From CAZPXZ01 sp965219495 (lineage in GTDB: Bacteria > Pseudomonadota > Alphaproteobacteria > Rhodobacterales > CAZPXZ01): 64,000 nucleotides of DNA. The notes under the pieces were generated by a model that was given only the letters and a program-made list of their open reading frames with translations, was not told the DNA's origin and did no database searches. The translations under genes were made by a program, and so were the position numbers. This document shows, in pieces, positions 46,956 through 56,150 of this stretch. Positions within the stretch are counted from its first letter, which is position 1. Each line of letters begins with the position of its first letter. The stretch spans positions 1,550,001 through 1,614,000 of the forward strand of contig OZ244777.1 in the NCBI GenBank assembly GCA_965219495.1. Direction: 5' to 3'.

Positions 46956-47458
46956 GTGCCAAGTTGACCCGGTTACCGATCAGGCTTGCGGACAAGAACC
47001 ACGGAGGTATCCGGGCGCATCACAGAGAATTCCTGCTGGCGTTTGCCTGCGCGCCTTTTGCCGTACAAAGCGGGACGGCGGCAGCGCCGGACAAGATCGT
47101 TTCAAAGTCGCCGTCCTGTGGTTGTCGATCCGCCTGGACCGAGCACGCGGCGAGCTTCGAGGTCAAGGCCAATGACATGTCCCAGGAACTGCTCTGGAAG
47201 CTGAAGCCACGACCCGGCATCTCTACTCGGCACGCCACCCGCCATACCGCAAGGACTGATCGGTGCTTTGTCGAGGATCACGTTCCGGCGAGCGACATTC
47301 GTCGCCTCATTGCCGAGCGTCCCGATGGCCTCGGCGTCACGGTTTCCGGGATTCCGGTAGTCTCGCCGGGAATGGAGACGGAAGCGCGACGCGACCGTTT
47401 CGATACGCTTCTATTCCGCCGTACGGGTGCGGCGGAGATTCTTGCGTATCACGAATGA
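46952..47458 (+). CDS. DUF411 family protein with altered cysteines
   Basis: ATG 46952 overlaps the oxidase stop (ATGA) and gives 168 residues. DUF411 proteins are thought to bind metal. KSPSCGCRSAWTEH keeps only the first two of the expected three cysteines (CGCC), and the usual SCHTA block reads ATRHTA. The VPASDIRRLIAERPDGLGVT, VSPGME and DTLLF blocks are well kept. So the fold looks intact while two likely metal ligands have become Arg. Export is unclear: a weak hydrophobic stretch (FLLAFACAPFAV) begins near residue 31. Confidence 0.75.
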   Translation: MSAKLTRLPIRLADKNHGGIRAHHREFLLAFACAPFAVQSGTAAAPDKIVSKSPSCGCRSAWTEHAASFEVKANDMSQELLWKLKPRPGISTRHATRHTARTDRCFVEDHVPASDIRRLIAERPDGLGVTVSGIPVVSPGMETEARRDRFDTLLFRRTGAAEILAYHE

Positions 47459-47601
47459 GAATACCCGACCCCCTTACCCGGACATCTTCCCTGATGGAAG
47501 ACCGAGGGGAACAACCGGAAACTTGCTGAGTAACGACACAGGCTCGGCGCCCGCTCTCAACGACATCCCGACACAGCCGCATTGAAACGCATTGGTGCTA
47601 C

Positions 47602-48390
47602 ATGGCCGTCAACGTTCTTACGATGAAATGGGGTGACTTCTACGGCCCCGAATATGTCAACCGGCTCTACTGTGGCGTAGAGCGGAACTTGACACTTCCT
47701 TTCCGGTTTCTCTGTTTCACGGACCATTCGGATGGACTGAACCCCGGGATCGAGTGCTATCCCATTCCGGGACTCGACATACCGGCGGGCATGCGCCCCG
47801 ATGTCGTCCGGCGAGGAGCCTGGTTCAAATTGGGTGTCTTCCAAAGTGGTCTTGCGGATCTGAATGGATCCTGCCTGTTTCTCGACTTGGATATTCTGGT
47901 CCTGCGCTCATTGGACCGATTGTTCGAATTGCGCGAGAAGGACTTTTGCCTGATTCGAGACTGGCAGCAGCCACACCAGCGACTGACGCATCTCGGGCAA
48001 ACCCCGGTCGGCAACACCTCCGTATTCCGCTTCCAGGCCGGCGGCACGGACTACATCCTCGATGCTTTCGGCAAGACTTCCGGACAGGCTCTGAACCGGA
48101 TTCGCAACGACCAGCGATTTGTCAGTTTTCACGCAAAGTCCATCACCTGGTGGCCGAAATCCTGGGTGGTCAGCTTCAAGCGCCACTGCTTGCCGGCCTT
48201 TCCGGTCAACCTTCTCAGGTCGGCGCCGGAGCCGGCCTTGGCCAGCATCGTCGCCTTTCATGGCCGCCCGAACCCGCACGAAGCCATGGCTGGCCACCGG
48301 CAAGGCCCCCTGCACAGATGGACCCGCCCCACTCTCTGGATTGCGGAAAACTGGAAAGAGAACCGTTCCTGTTCGAACGCCGACCGCTAA
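47602..48390 (+). CDS. Glycosyltransferase-like protein (GT-A fold)
   Basis: A 262-residue protein with the plan of small family-8-like sugar transferases. It opens VNVLTMKWGDFYGPEYVNRL, then has FRFLCFTDHSDGLN, and a nucleotide-sugar DxD motif in CLFLDLDILVLRSLD (about residues 92-106). GNTSVFRFQAG and VAFHGRPNPHE follow. Substrates are unknown; nearby UDP-sugar genes fit a role in surface polysaccharide. It is intact, but its 3' end overlaps a transposase relic on the other strand. Confidence 0.75.
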   Translation: MAVNVLTMKWGDFYGPEYVNRLYCGVERNLTLPFRFLCFTDHSDGLNPGIECYPIPGLDIPAGMRPDVVRRGAWFKLGVFQSGLADLNGSCLFLDLDILVLRSLDRLFELREKDFCLIRDWQQPHQRLTHLGQTPVGNTSVFRFQAGGTDYILDAFGKTSGQALNRIRNDQRFVSFHAKSITWWPKSWVVSFKRHCLPAFPVNLLRSAPEPALASIVAFHGRPNPHEAMAGHRQGPLHRWTRPTLWIAENWKENRSCSNADR

Positions 48391-48625
48391 CCAGTTCCCC
48401 TCGCTCGGCGGCTTCCTGCTGCGCCGCCAGCCGGGCGCGACGCACGTGGACTGCATGATGCGCCAGCACCGCGAAAAACATATGCGCAGCTATCTTCGAG
48501 GACTTGCAGTGCCGGATCGGGCGCAGGCCGATCTCCGAATTCAGAACGCGAAAGATGCCCTCCAGATCCGTCAACTTCCAGGACTGCCGGACTACGGTTT
48601 CCGGATCCCAATCCGTACGGCTGAT
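48370..48625 (-). pseudogene. Relic of an IS1634/IS4-type transposase C-terminus
   Basis: The reverse strand reads WKLTDLEGIFRVLNSEIGLR then PIRHCKSSKIAAHMFFAVLA and HHAVHVRRARL, the familiar end of IS1634-like transposases with the YREK-region Glu in LTDLE. Upstream sequence breaks into other frames, and no ends are visible. Only about 85 codons remain. Confidence 0.6.
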
Positions 48626-48828
48626 CTGCCGGGCAACCCAAACCGGAACCGGGCACCCCTGTTCCCGATCATGGGCTTGCGGAGCGCAATACTGTGCTCG
48701 GCGGCAGCATCTCCGACGATGCGGCACGGCAGCACTGTTTCGCCACGCAGTTGGGCAAGCACCTCGCCCAAGGCTGTTTCCAACTCGTGTCCAACTCTAG
48801 TTCGTTCCGCCACCATCGGTTCTTGACC

Positions 48829-49188
48829 TCAACCGTCGATGCGCTTGTCGTGCCAGGGGCGGCTCAGGCTTCGACACTGAGCCTCCCCTGTCCCTCCGAA
48901 CGGGACTCTCGAATGACAGTCCACATCGCGCCCCAGGGCCCTCAGCAGGCGCAGGAGGCGTTCCATGGAGTACTCCCGAAAGTTGCCCCGCAGCAGACGC
49001 GATACGTCGGGTTGGGACAGCCCGAGCAGCTGCGCCGCCTCGACCTGCTTGAGGCCGCGCTGGCGAATGATCTTGTCGATCCGGGTGACCAGTTCAGCCT
49101 TGAGCACGTGCGTTTCTGCGTCCGGGAGTCCCAGGTCCGCGAACACGTTTCCGCTGCCGCGTTCGATCTTCGCTTTGTCGGTCTTCAT
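48829..49188 (-). CDS. higA: HigA-like antitoxin, XRE family
   Basis: ATG 49188 gives 119 residues. The helix-turn-helix RGLKQVEAAQLLGLSQPDVS then RLLRG lies at about 50-72, followed by SMERLLRLLRALGRDVD, the usual end of this group. It starts four bases after the toxin stop, giving toxin-then-antitoxin order as in higBA. It would repress the operon and bind the toxin. Its last 25 residues differ from what I expect of relatives. Confidence 0.82.
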   Translation of the reverse strand: MKTDKAKIERGSGNVFADLGLPDAETHVLKAELVTRIDKIIRQRGLKQVEAAQLLGLSQPDVSRLLRGNFREYSMERLLRLLRALGRDVDCHSRVPFGGTGEAQCRSLSRPWHDKRIDG

Positions 49189-49192
49189 CGAC

Positions 49193-49561
49193 CTACCCCC
49201 CGCCATGGTTCTCGCTGTCGTGCCGCTGCGCCGCACTGAGCCTGCGCCTGACCAGATCGATCTCCTGCTTCGGCGTCGCGATGCCCTGCTTGGCCTTCTT
49301 CTGGAAGGCGTGCAGGACATCGACTGCGGCCTTGAACCGGACGGTATACAGCGCCCGGAAGGTATCGCCGTCGGCACGCGAGACGACCTCCAGGATATTT
49401 TCGCCCAGGCCTCTGCGCAGCACTGCGTCGCGGTGTTTGAGTCCGACTTCGGCCGAATACAGCGCACAGCCCACCACGTTCTGCACGACGGCCGGAAACG
49501 TCTTACGGTCCGCTTTGCTGGAGCCGATTCACTCGACAGGCTTCGGCACGTCCGTGGCCAT
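49193..49561 (-). pseudogene. higB: HigB/RelE-like toxin broken by an early TGA
   Basis: ATG 49561 begins MATDVPKPVE and meets TGA at 49529-49531, where relatives have Trp (PVEWIGSSKADL). The same frame then gives IGSSKADRKTFPAVVQNVVG and continues through TFRALYTVRFKAAVDVLHAF, QKKAKQGIATPKQEIDLVRR and RL to 49193. The rest is a complete Gp49-like toxin of the RelE superfamily. A single TGG-to-TGA change inactivated it unless GTG 49486 restarts. Confidence 0.75.
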
Positions 49562-50431
49562 GCCTGATTGATGTGGTTCCGCCATATATGCGCAAGCGCA
49601 CTCTTGGCTGCCGATCCTGTCCCCGCTGCTCGAACCTACGCACCCGGCGCCTCATCCCACCGCACCGATTACTAATCGACGTAGGCCACCCCCTGGGTGG
49701 TGGTCCAAGCGGAGACCTGTGCGAATCGAGCTCAACACGTTCAAGCCAGCGTTCCTCATCCAGATCGCAGGATAGACACTATCGCGGACCTCACCCGCGA
49801 GATCACCTCGTTCGTCTTCGAGGACAACGAGGAGGAGTTCGCCGCGACGGCGGTGTCCGCACACGACCGCCGACCGCGGTTCGTGGACCGCCCGCTCTTC
49901 CGGGAGGGCATCGAGATCGTCGCCCGCTTGACGCGCATCAATCAAGTTGTGACTCCGCGACATCCAGGATGAGACACGGGAGCGCGCCGGCCGGGTGACC
50001 AGTTACGCCTTCTCCGTCGAGGACGACAACCGTACCTCCCCCGCCGCGGGCTCACGCAGGCATCCCCTGTCCTTTCGTATTTAGCCGATCGCCAGGCCAT
50101 GCCGCGTTCCTTCCGAACGTGCATTGACCGAATCGCAAGGGGCCAAAGGGGCGGTATCCAGATCCGGATCATCGGCATTGATCCGCTCCGCAACGCCGCG
50201 CCCGAACACGTCGCCGACAACGAGACCACGCCCGAGCGGACCGCGCCCGGCAGGCGCGCCCATCCTTTGGTGGAGTGCAATTCCGGCGAGGCCGCCTACC
50301 GGGAGCAGGGGTCCGGGCGCACCGTAGAGTCGTCGCGCCACTGACTGGGCGGACATGCGAGGCAAGAACTGAGATAATTTATGACAGAGTTACAGACCTT
50401 ATCAGCATCTTGTTCTGAAATCCATAATCCC
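49562..50431. other. Degenerate accessory DNA, no intact gene
   Basis: A forward frame (49697-49972) contains EITSFVFEDNEEEFAATAVS and RPRFVDRPLFREGIEIVARL, which looks like protein-coding sequence of unknown origin. It breaks at both ends, and a second fragment (YAFSVEDDNRTSPAAG) follows in another frame. These are probably relics of one former gene. Nothing recognisable lies at 50080-50431. Confidence 0.35.
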
Positions 50432-50497
50432 TTGAAAAAACGAACCCGCACCGCCTATATATGTCAAGTGAACTGTCAATGTAAAGTCTATTGTCAA
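50432..50497 (+). promoter_or_regulatory. Promoter and three TGTCAA repeats before the TIGR04255 gene
   Basis: TTGAAA at 50432-50437 and TATATA at 50456-50461 are 18 bases apart, a good sigma-70 promoter. Right after it TGTCAA occurs at 50462-50467, 50474-50479 and 50492-50497. Repeats over the predicted transcript start suggest an operator, perhaps for the HTH protein encoded by the second gene. Confidence 0.5.
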
Positions 50498-50613
50498 TCT
50501 TGAATCGCGAAGTTTTTCTATTCCCGGTTCTTGCAGGCGGACGGTTCTTCGCTATAAGTGTGCAAAGTGGCCTGTAAAGGCCGCACCCTCGCAGGCAAGC
50601 CGGGAACGCGGGA

Positions 50614-51405
50614 ATGAGTCGGAAACTGGACAATGCGCCCGTATTCTTCGTCGCGCTTCAGGCCGACTTCAACTCCGTCATGGCGCTCGAATCCTATGCT
50701 CCGCAGATCCAGGAAAAGTTCCGACGTGCTGGATTTGCTGACACTCAGGTAGAGGTCCTTCCCACCGTGGATCTTCGGGCATCCAACCCCGACTCCGCAC
50801 GGGCGGGGATGCTGCCCGTCCTGCCCCGGACGCAGTACGTCTTTCGCAATCTGCAACGCACTCACGGATTCGTTCTCGAACGGGGTTCGCTTGCCCTGCA
50901 GACAGTCGAGTACGACGTGTTCGAGACCTTCGCGAACACGTTTCAGAGCGGTCTCAAGGCCCTGCACGAAACAGTCGATCTGGCGTTCGTCGACCGCCTG
51001 GGAATCCGGTATCTTGATGCCGTATATCCAAAATCAAATGAAACGCTTTCACATTACCTGCACTCAACCGTGCCCGGTCTCCTGGAGCAGTTGGGGGGCC
51101 AAGTGATTCACGCCTTTACGGAATCCAGGCTCAGGTTCGGAACGGTTGACGTTCTCTCGCGCATCGTTCTCCAGCGGGGAGAAGTCCTCTATCCCCCGGA
51201 CCTGACGTCCACGCCCTTGCGGATTGCCGACCGCTTTCGCCAGTTCCACGGTGCCCACGCGATCCTGGATACGGATGGCGCGCTGGAAGGCCGAATGGCA
51301 TTTGACATGCCTAGAATTCGCGATCGCCTGAACACCGTTCACGACGAAACTGAGCGGGCGTTTTACGCGATCGCGACACCATTCGCGTTCCAGGCCTGGA
51401 AATAG
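50614..51405 (+). CDS. TIGR04255 family protein
   Basis: A 263-residue protein of the sporadically distributed TIGR04255 family, whose function is unknown. The family pattern is recognised in LDNAPVFFVALQADFNSVM, YVFRNLQRTHGFVLERGSLA, VDRLGIRYLDAVYP and the closing DETERAFYAIATPFAFQAWK. It is soluble, with no signal peptide. Such genes are patchy among genomes and often sit in mobile or defence-like neighbourhoods. A small HTH gene follows after 26 bases, so the pair is probably one operon. Confidence 0.75.
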   Translation: MSRKLDNAPVFFVALQADFNSVMALESYAPQIQEKFRRAGFADTQVEVLPTVDLRASNPDSARAGMLPVLPRTQYVFRNLQRTHGFVLERGSLALQTVEYDVFETFANTFQSGLKALHETVDLAFVDRLGIRYLDAVYPKSNETLSHYLHSTVPGLLEQLGGQVIHAFTESRLRFGTVDVLSRIVLQRGEVLYPPDLTSTPLRIADRFRQFHGAHAILDTDGALEGRMAFDMPRIRDRLNTVHDETERAFYAIATPFAFQAWK

Positions 51406-51431
51406 GCGGCCCACGCGCCCGGGTCGATCGA

Positions 51432-51974
51432 GTGAGCCCCGACCATTCTTCCGGCTTTGGGGGAGCAGGAGGTCCGCCCGCCGCGCTCTCGCCCGGGCGA
51501 ATTTACGCCTTCACGGTTGGAACGGGCGGCATCGCGACGCTTTCTTACCTGCGCTCTCGCGGCAGCAGAGGTTATCCGTACTTGAGATTGATCAGTGGCC
51601 ACAGTGCGCCTTCCGGAGTCGCAACGGCAGCAAATGCCGAAAATCCGGTTAATCGGTTCCAGCGCGTATTGGGAGCAAGTATAACGGACCTCTCCCGGGC
51701 ATTCGGAGTTTCGAGGCAGACCATTTACAACTGGAAGTCCGGCGAATCCATCTCCGCAGAAAATGTTGCCCGCCTCAATGAACTCAGCAAGATCGTCGAC
51801 GTACTGGCACAGGAGGGCATCGAGTCTTCGACTTCGCTGATGCGGCTTCCCATCAGCGGCAATCTCGATCTGCGCGAACTTGTTCGCCAGGGAAGGCCTC
51901 CGGAGTTCGCCGCCCGAAGGCTGATCGAAATCGTGCAAAGGAAACCCAAGCCCCGGCGGCTTCGCGTTGATTAG
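51432..51974 (+). CDS. HTH-domain protein paired with the TIGR04255 protein
   Basis: A 180-residue protein from GTG 51432; the true start is uncertain. A helix-turn-helix runs through ASITDLSRAFGVSRQTIYNW (about residues 78-97), continuing KSGESISAENVARLNELSKI. The C-terminal region LPISGNLDLRELVRQGRPPE is followed by a basic KPKPRRLR tail. The first 60 residues are low-complexity and may be partly untranslated. The two-gene layout resembles toxin-antitoxin or regulator-effector pairs. Confidence 0.65.
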   Translation: MSPDHSSGFGGAGGPPAALSPGRIYAFTVGTGGIATLSYLRSRGSRGYPYLRLISGHSAPSGVATAANAENPVNRFQRVLGASITDLSRAFGVSRQTIYNWKSGESISAENVARLNELSKIVDVLAQEGIESSTSLMRLPISGNLDLRELVRQGRPPEFAARRLIEIVQRKPKPRRLRVD

Positions 51975-52189
51975 CCGGCCTCGGCGAAACCTTCGGACTG
52001 ACGGGCAAACGAACACCCCCGGCCAAGGCGACTTCACGCTCGCCGCAACGACCGGCAGCCCCTGCATGAGCGGCATTGCCACGCGCCGTGCCTGTGCTTC
52101 AATCGCCGCTTCGTAGCAGGGCGGAACGGGCGGGTCGCCAGCCGACTGCGGACATTGCGTTTGGAGACGCGGCAAGGCATGGTCGATTC

Positions 52190-52969
52190 ATGACGAACGG
52201 CGCCAACAGTGTACCGAAACCGCATGTTGCGCTGTTCGCGACTTGCCTGGTTGATCTCTTTCGACCGACGGTTGGGTTTGCGGCGCTGAAACTCCTGCGC
52301 GACGCCGGTTGCCGTGTGAGCATTCCGCGCTCCCAGACCTGCTGCGGACAGCCGGCGCTCAACTCGGGGGACCGCCGCACGGCAACTGCGTTCGCACGCT
52401 CGGTCGTGAAGGAATTCGAAGAATTCGATTACGTCGTCGTCCCCTCCGGATCTTGTGCCGGGACAATCGTGAAAGATTTTCCGGACCTGCTGTCCGATGA
52501 TGCGGAGTGGGGGCCAGCCGTCAGCAAGTTTGCGGAAAAGACGCACGAGCTGGTTTCGTTCCTGGTCGACGTGATCGGAGTTGAACAGGTCGACGCACAC
52601 TGCGAAATCACCGCGACGTACCACGATTCCTGTTCAAGCCTGCGAACGCTGGGAATCCGGGAACAGCCCCGAAAGCTCCTCGCTTCGGTCAAGGGACTGG
52701 AACTCCGCCCTCTCCGGGAGGAGGAAGTCTGCTGCGGGTTTGGCGGCATGTTCTGCGTAAAATACCCGGAGATTTCGAACGCGATGGTGGAAGCCAAAGC
52801 GCAATGTATCGAAGATACCGGCGTCGAACTGTTGCTCGCAGGCGACCTGGGTTGCCTGATCAATATGGCGGGCAAGCTCCACCGGCGCGAATCGCCGGTG
52901 CGCGCCAGGCACGTGGCGGAAGTTCTCGCCGGATTGGTCGATGAACCGGCGATTGGCGAGAGCAGTTGA
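52190..52969 (+). CDS. lutA: Lactate utilisation protein LutA
   Basis: CCG-domain subunit of the LutABC complex, which oxidises L-lactate to pyruvate. It has 259 residues from ATG 52190. Two CCG motifs are present: SQTCCGQPALNSG and EEVCCGFGGMFCVKYPEIS. HDSCSSLRTLGIREQPR is the linked cysteine block. The stop is two bases before the lutB ATG. Glycolate oxidase GlcF has the same domain, but length and context show LutA. Confidence 0.93.
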   Translation: MTNGANSVPKPHVALFATCLVDLFRPTVGFAALKLLRDAGCRVSIPRSQTCCGQPALNSGDRRTATAFARSVVKEFEEFDYVVVPSGSCAGTIVKDFPDLLSDDAEWGPAVSKFAEKTHELVSFLVDVIGVEQVDAHCEITATYHDSCSSLRTLGIREQPRKLLASVKGLELRPLREEEVCCGFGGMFCVKYPEISNAMVEAKAQCIEDTGVELLLAGDLGCLINMAGKLHRRESPVRARHVAEVLAGLVDEPAIGESS

Positions 52970-52971
52970 AC

Positions 52972-54402
52972 ATGAGCGATCTTTCCGCCAGCACCTTTCC
53001 CGCCAACGCCAGGGCAGCCCTCAGGAACGCACAACTGCAAACTGCTCTTGCCCGCGTGCCGGAGGGATTCATCGCCAAGCGCACCCAGGCACGGGAAGCC
53101 TTGCCCGAGTTCGATGCCATCCGGGATGCCGCGCGCGACATGAAGGACCACACGCTTGAGCATCTGGATCTGTATCTCGAAGAGTTCGAAGCGCGGGCTC
53201 GGGAGGCGGGCGGCGCTGTGCATTGGGCGTCAACCCCGGAAGATGCCCGCCAAATAATTCTCAAAATCTGCCGTGATGCGGGAGCAAAATCCCTCACCAA
53301 GGGCAAGTCCATGGTAAGCGAGGAAATCGACCTGAATGAAGCCCTGGAATCCGCCGGCATCACCCCGGTCGAAACCGACCTCGGCGAGTACATAATCCAG
53401 CTCCGCCGTGAGGCTCCCAGTCACATCATCGCTCCGGCAATTCATGTGACTCGCCAGCAGATCGAGGACAGCTTCCGTGCGGCGCATACGAACAGAGATC
53501 CCGACCGGAACTTGCCGGACGCGGGCGCCTTGCTTGCTGAAGCGCGAAGCGAGTTGCGAGAGAAGTACTTCCGGGCGGAAGTGGGACTCGTAGGTGCGAA
53601 CTTCCTGGTTGCGGAGACCGGACAAGCGGGCCTGGTAACCAACGAAGGGAACGGCGACCTGACGCAGAACCTCGCACGGGTCCAGATCGTCCTCGCGGGA
53701 ATCGAGAAAGTTGTGCCAACGCTGGAAGATGCGGCCGCCCAGCTTCGCATTCTTGCCCGGTCCGCGACCGGGCAGGAGATGTCCGTGTACTCCACCCTGT
53801 CCTGCGGACCACGAAGAGCGGGCGACTCGGACGGGCCGGAGGAATATCACGTCGTTCTGCTCGACAACGGCCGTTCGGAAATGCTTGCGAGCGAGTTCCG
53901 CGACGCGCTGCGATGCATCCGGTGCGGCGCCTGCCTGAATCACTGCCCCGTCTACAAGTCGATTGGCGGGCATGCCTACGGAACCACTTATTCGGGGCCC
54001 ATTGGGGCCGTGGTTTCTCCCGCACTATTCGGGCTGGAGCAAACCGCGCACCTCCCGAATGCGTCATCCTTCTGCGGCCGGTGCGAAGAGGTCTGCCCGA
54101 TGCGAATCCCGCTTCCAAAAATGATGCGCGCATGGCGGACGCGCGAATTTGATCGAAAGCTTTCTCCGGCGACCGTCCGGACGGGTCTCGCCCTGTGGAG
54201 CTGGCTGGCCCGGCGCCCGCGCCTCTATCAGTTGGTGACAGGTTTCGCGATCCGGATGTGGGGATTGGCAGGACTGCGGAACGGCTCGCTTCGGTACATG
54301 CCCTTTGCCGGCGGTTGGACCGCGCACCGCGACTTGCCGCTTCCACAGGGACGCACATTCCTGTGGCACGTGATTACCCGCGGCGAAGAGGTGAAGTGGT
54401 GA
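52972..54402 (+). CDS. lutB: Lactate utilisation iron-sulfur protein LutB
   Basis: Iron-sulfur subunit of 476 residues from ATG 52972. The central LUD part includes GKSMVSEEIDLNEALESAGI and GLVTNEGNGDL. Two ferredoxin motifs follow: CIRCGACLNHCPVYKSIGG and FCGRCEEVCPMRIPLP. The C-terminal part ends in GRTFLWHVITRG. Its stop overlaps the lutC GTG (GTGA). Confidence 0.94.
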   Translation: MSDLSASTFPANARAALRNAQLQTALARVPEGFIAKRTQAREALPEFDAIRDAARDMKDHTLEHLDLYLEEFEARAREAGGAVHWASTPEDARQIILKICRDAGAKSLTKGKSMVSEEIDLNEALESAGITPVETDLGEYIIQLRREAPSHIIAPAIHVTRQQIEDSFRAAHTNRDPDRNLPDAGALLAEARSELREKYFRAEVGLVGANFLVAETGQAGLVTNEGNGDLTQNLARVQIVLAGIEKVVPTLEDAAAQLRILARSATGQEMSVYSTLSCGPRRAGDSDGPEEYHVVLLDNGRSEMLASEFRDALRCIRCGACLNHCPVYKSIGGHAYGTTYSGPIGAVVSPALFGLEQTAHLPNASSFCGRCEEVCPMRIPLPKMMRAWRTREFDRKLSPATVRTGLALWSWLARRPRLYQLVTGFAIRMWGLAGLRNGSLRYMPFAGGWTAHRDLPLPQGRTFLWHVITRGEEVKW

Positions 54403-55070
54403 ACGGCAGGGATATCATTCTCTCGCGATTGCGCGACGCGCGGCATGCAAGCACGCACGCCTCCAGGGACGACTCCCTTGCGCGAACCAAGATCCGGCAG
54501 AAGCTCACGAACCGGTCGCCCACGGGCCCGGTCCCCGCCATGCGCCAGGAACGAGACGCCCGCATTACCCATTTCGCTCGAAAGGCCAAATCCGCCAGCG
54601 CCGAGGTGCTGCGTGTCGAGAATCTTTCGCAACTTCCGGGATTGCTCAGGGAAGCGCTCCGTTCTCGCAACCTTCCCCCCGCGCTCCGAATGGGCGACGA
54701 GCCTGTGCTCGGGGGCCTGGACTGGACCGGTTTTGAAACCAGCCGGGGACCCGGAAGGCTGGACGAGCCGGCGACGATTTCGCGGGCCGCGTTCGGCGTG
54801 GCGGAGACAGGCACGATTGTCCTGCTGTCCGGTGCGGAAAATCCGATCACCCTCGCATTGCTCGGCGAACACCACTATGCGGTACTTCGAGAGTCAGATG
54901 TCGTCTGCACCTACGAGGAAGTCTGGAACCAAATGCGAAAAGACGGGCTTGATCCCCGCACGGTAAACTTGGTGACCGGGCCTTCCCGCTCTGCGGATAT
55001 CGAACAGAAGCTGGAGCTTGGCGCGCACGGCCCGATCTCGTTGACAATCATTCTCGCGGGCGGCGCTTGA
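54399..55070 (+). CDS. lutC: Lactate utilisation protein LutC
   Basis: LUD-domain protein of 223 residues from GTG 54399, overlapping lutB by four bases. AAFGVAETGTIVLLSGAENP, LLGEHHYAVLRESDVV and LVTGPSRSADIEQKLELGAH are the family blocks. It completes a lutABC operon. No permease (lctP/lldP) or LutR-type regulator is adjacent. Confidence 0.92.
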   Translation: MNGRDIILSRLRDARHASTHASRDDSLARTKIRQKLTNRSPTGPVPAMRQERDARITHFARKAKSASAEVLRVENLSQLPGLLREALRSRNLPPALRMGDEPVLGGLDWTGFETSRGPGRLDEPATISRAAFGVAETGTIVLLSGAENPITLALLGEHHYAVLRESDVVCTYEEVWNQMRKDGLDPRTVNLVTGPSRSADIEQKLELGAHGPISLTIILAGGA

Positions 55071-55303
55071 TTGCGAGGATGCCACATTCAGGTTCGCTGG
55101 TTCGCTCGAACGGAAACGAATTTGCGAATCTGCTTCATTCAATCGTTGGACCCAATCGAAAGGCAGAACGGTCGCGGAACTGCACTGCGGATTTCGATAT
55201 GCTGCCGGCAATTCTGGCTTCCCTGCGCACAGTGTCCTTGCAGCGACGTGGGCTGGCGGCAAGCTGAATTCTCACCGAAATGCCCTGAAACTCGGAGGGG
55301 ATT

Positions 55304-56140
55304 GTGCAAAGAGCCTTGTTCATAGGTCGGTCGACAATCGACGTGATCAGCGTCGTCGAAGAGTTCCCCGAACGGGACGTCAAGGTTCGGGCAATCGCCA
55401 ATCATATCGCCCCCGGAGGTTCCGCGCTGAACGCCGCTGTCGCATTCGCTTCCCTCGGCGGGACAGCCAGTCTTGCCTCTTCGCTTGGACCGGAAAGCAC
55501 GCACAAACGCCTCATTCGTTCGAGCTTGGCCCGACACAAGGTGCATGTTCAAGATGTCTGCGCCGACCCCGGCTACGAGATTCCGGTGTCCACGGTGATC
55601 TCGACCACGAGCACATCCAGCCGACTGGTCATTAATTCCAGTTCGGATGAATGCCGAAAGGCAAGGCGAATGCCCGGTTTGCTGTCTTCGGGTTTTGACC
55701 TGATTCAGCTGGATCAATACGAAAGGAACTTTGTCTTTGCTCACAGTTCCGAAATTCGGTCGTTCAACGGTCCGATTGTTCTGGATGGCGGCGGCTGGAG
55801 GGACTGGTCGGACGACTATCTGTGTCTGGCGACGATTCCCATAGTCTCGGCACGGTTCTTTCCGGGAGGACAAGCAGAATTCGCGGACCGTTGCGGTCAA
55901 CTGGGCATCCGGAGGTGGGCGATAACCATGGGTGCGGACGGCGTGGTCTTTTCAGACAACGGACAGACGGGATCCATACCCGCACCGGCAGTCAAGGCGA
56001 TCGATTCGCTGGGTTCGGGCGATATCTTCCATGGAAGCTTCTGCAACTTCTACTTGCGGACGCGGGACTTCCCGAACTCCCTGTCTCAAGCCTCTGAATT
56101 CGCCGCGCAGTCCTGCGAGAAGATCGGAACACTGACCTGA
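55304..56140 (+). CDS. PfkB-family sugar kinase
   Basis: A ribokinase-like kinase of 278 residues from GTG 55304, which follows a GGAGG site by five bases. IGRSTIDVISVVEEFPERDV and APGGSALNAAVAFASLGG form the substrate-binding start. DSLGSGDIFHGSFCNFYLR has the catalytic Asp (GxGD) near residue 246. Sugar specificity cannot be told. Next to a nucleoside-kinase-like pseudogene it may once have belonged to a sugar or nucleoside catabolic unit. Confidence 0.85.
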   Translation: MQRALFIGRSTIDVISVVEEFPERDVKVRAIANHIAPGGSALNAAVAFASLGGTASLASSLGPESTHKRLIRSSLARHKVHVQDVCADPGYEIPVSTVISTTSTSSRLVINSSSDECRKARRMPGLLSSGFDLIQLDQYERNFVFAHSSEIRSFNGPIVLDGGGWRDWSDDYLCLATIPIVSARFFPGGQAEFADRCGQLGIRRWAITMGADGVVFSDNGQTGSIPAPAVKAIDSLGSGDIFHGSFCNFYLRTRDFPNSLSQASEFAAQSCEKIGTLT

Positions 56141-56150
56141 AGTCAGGAAT

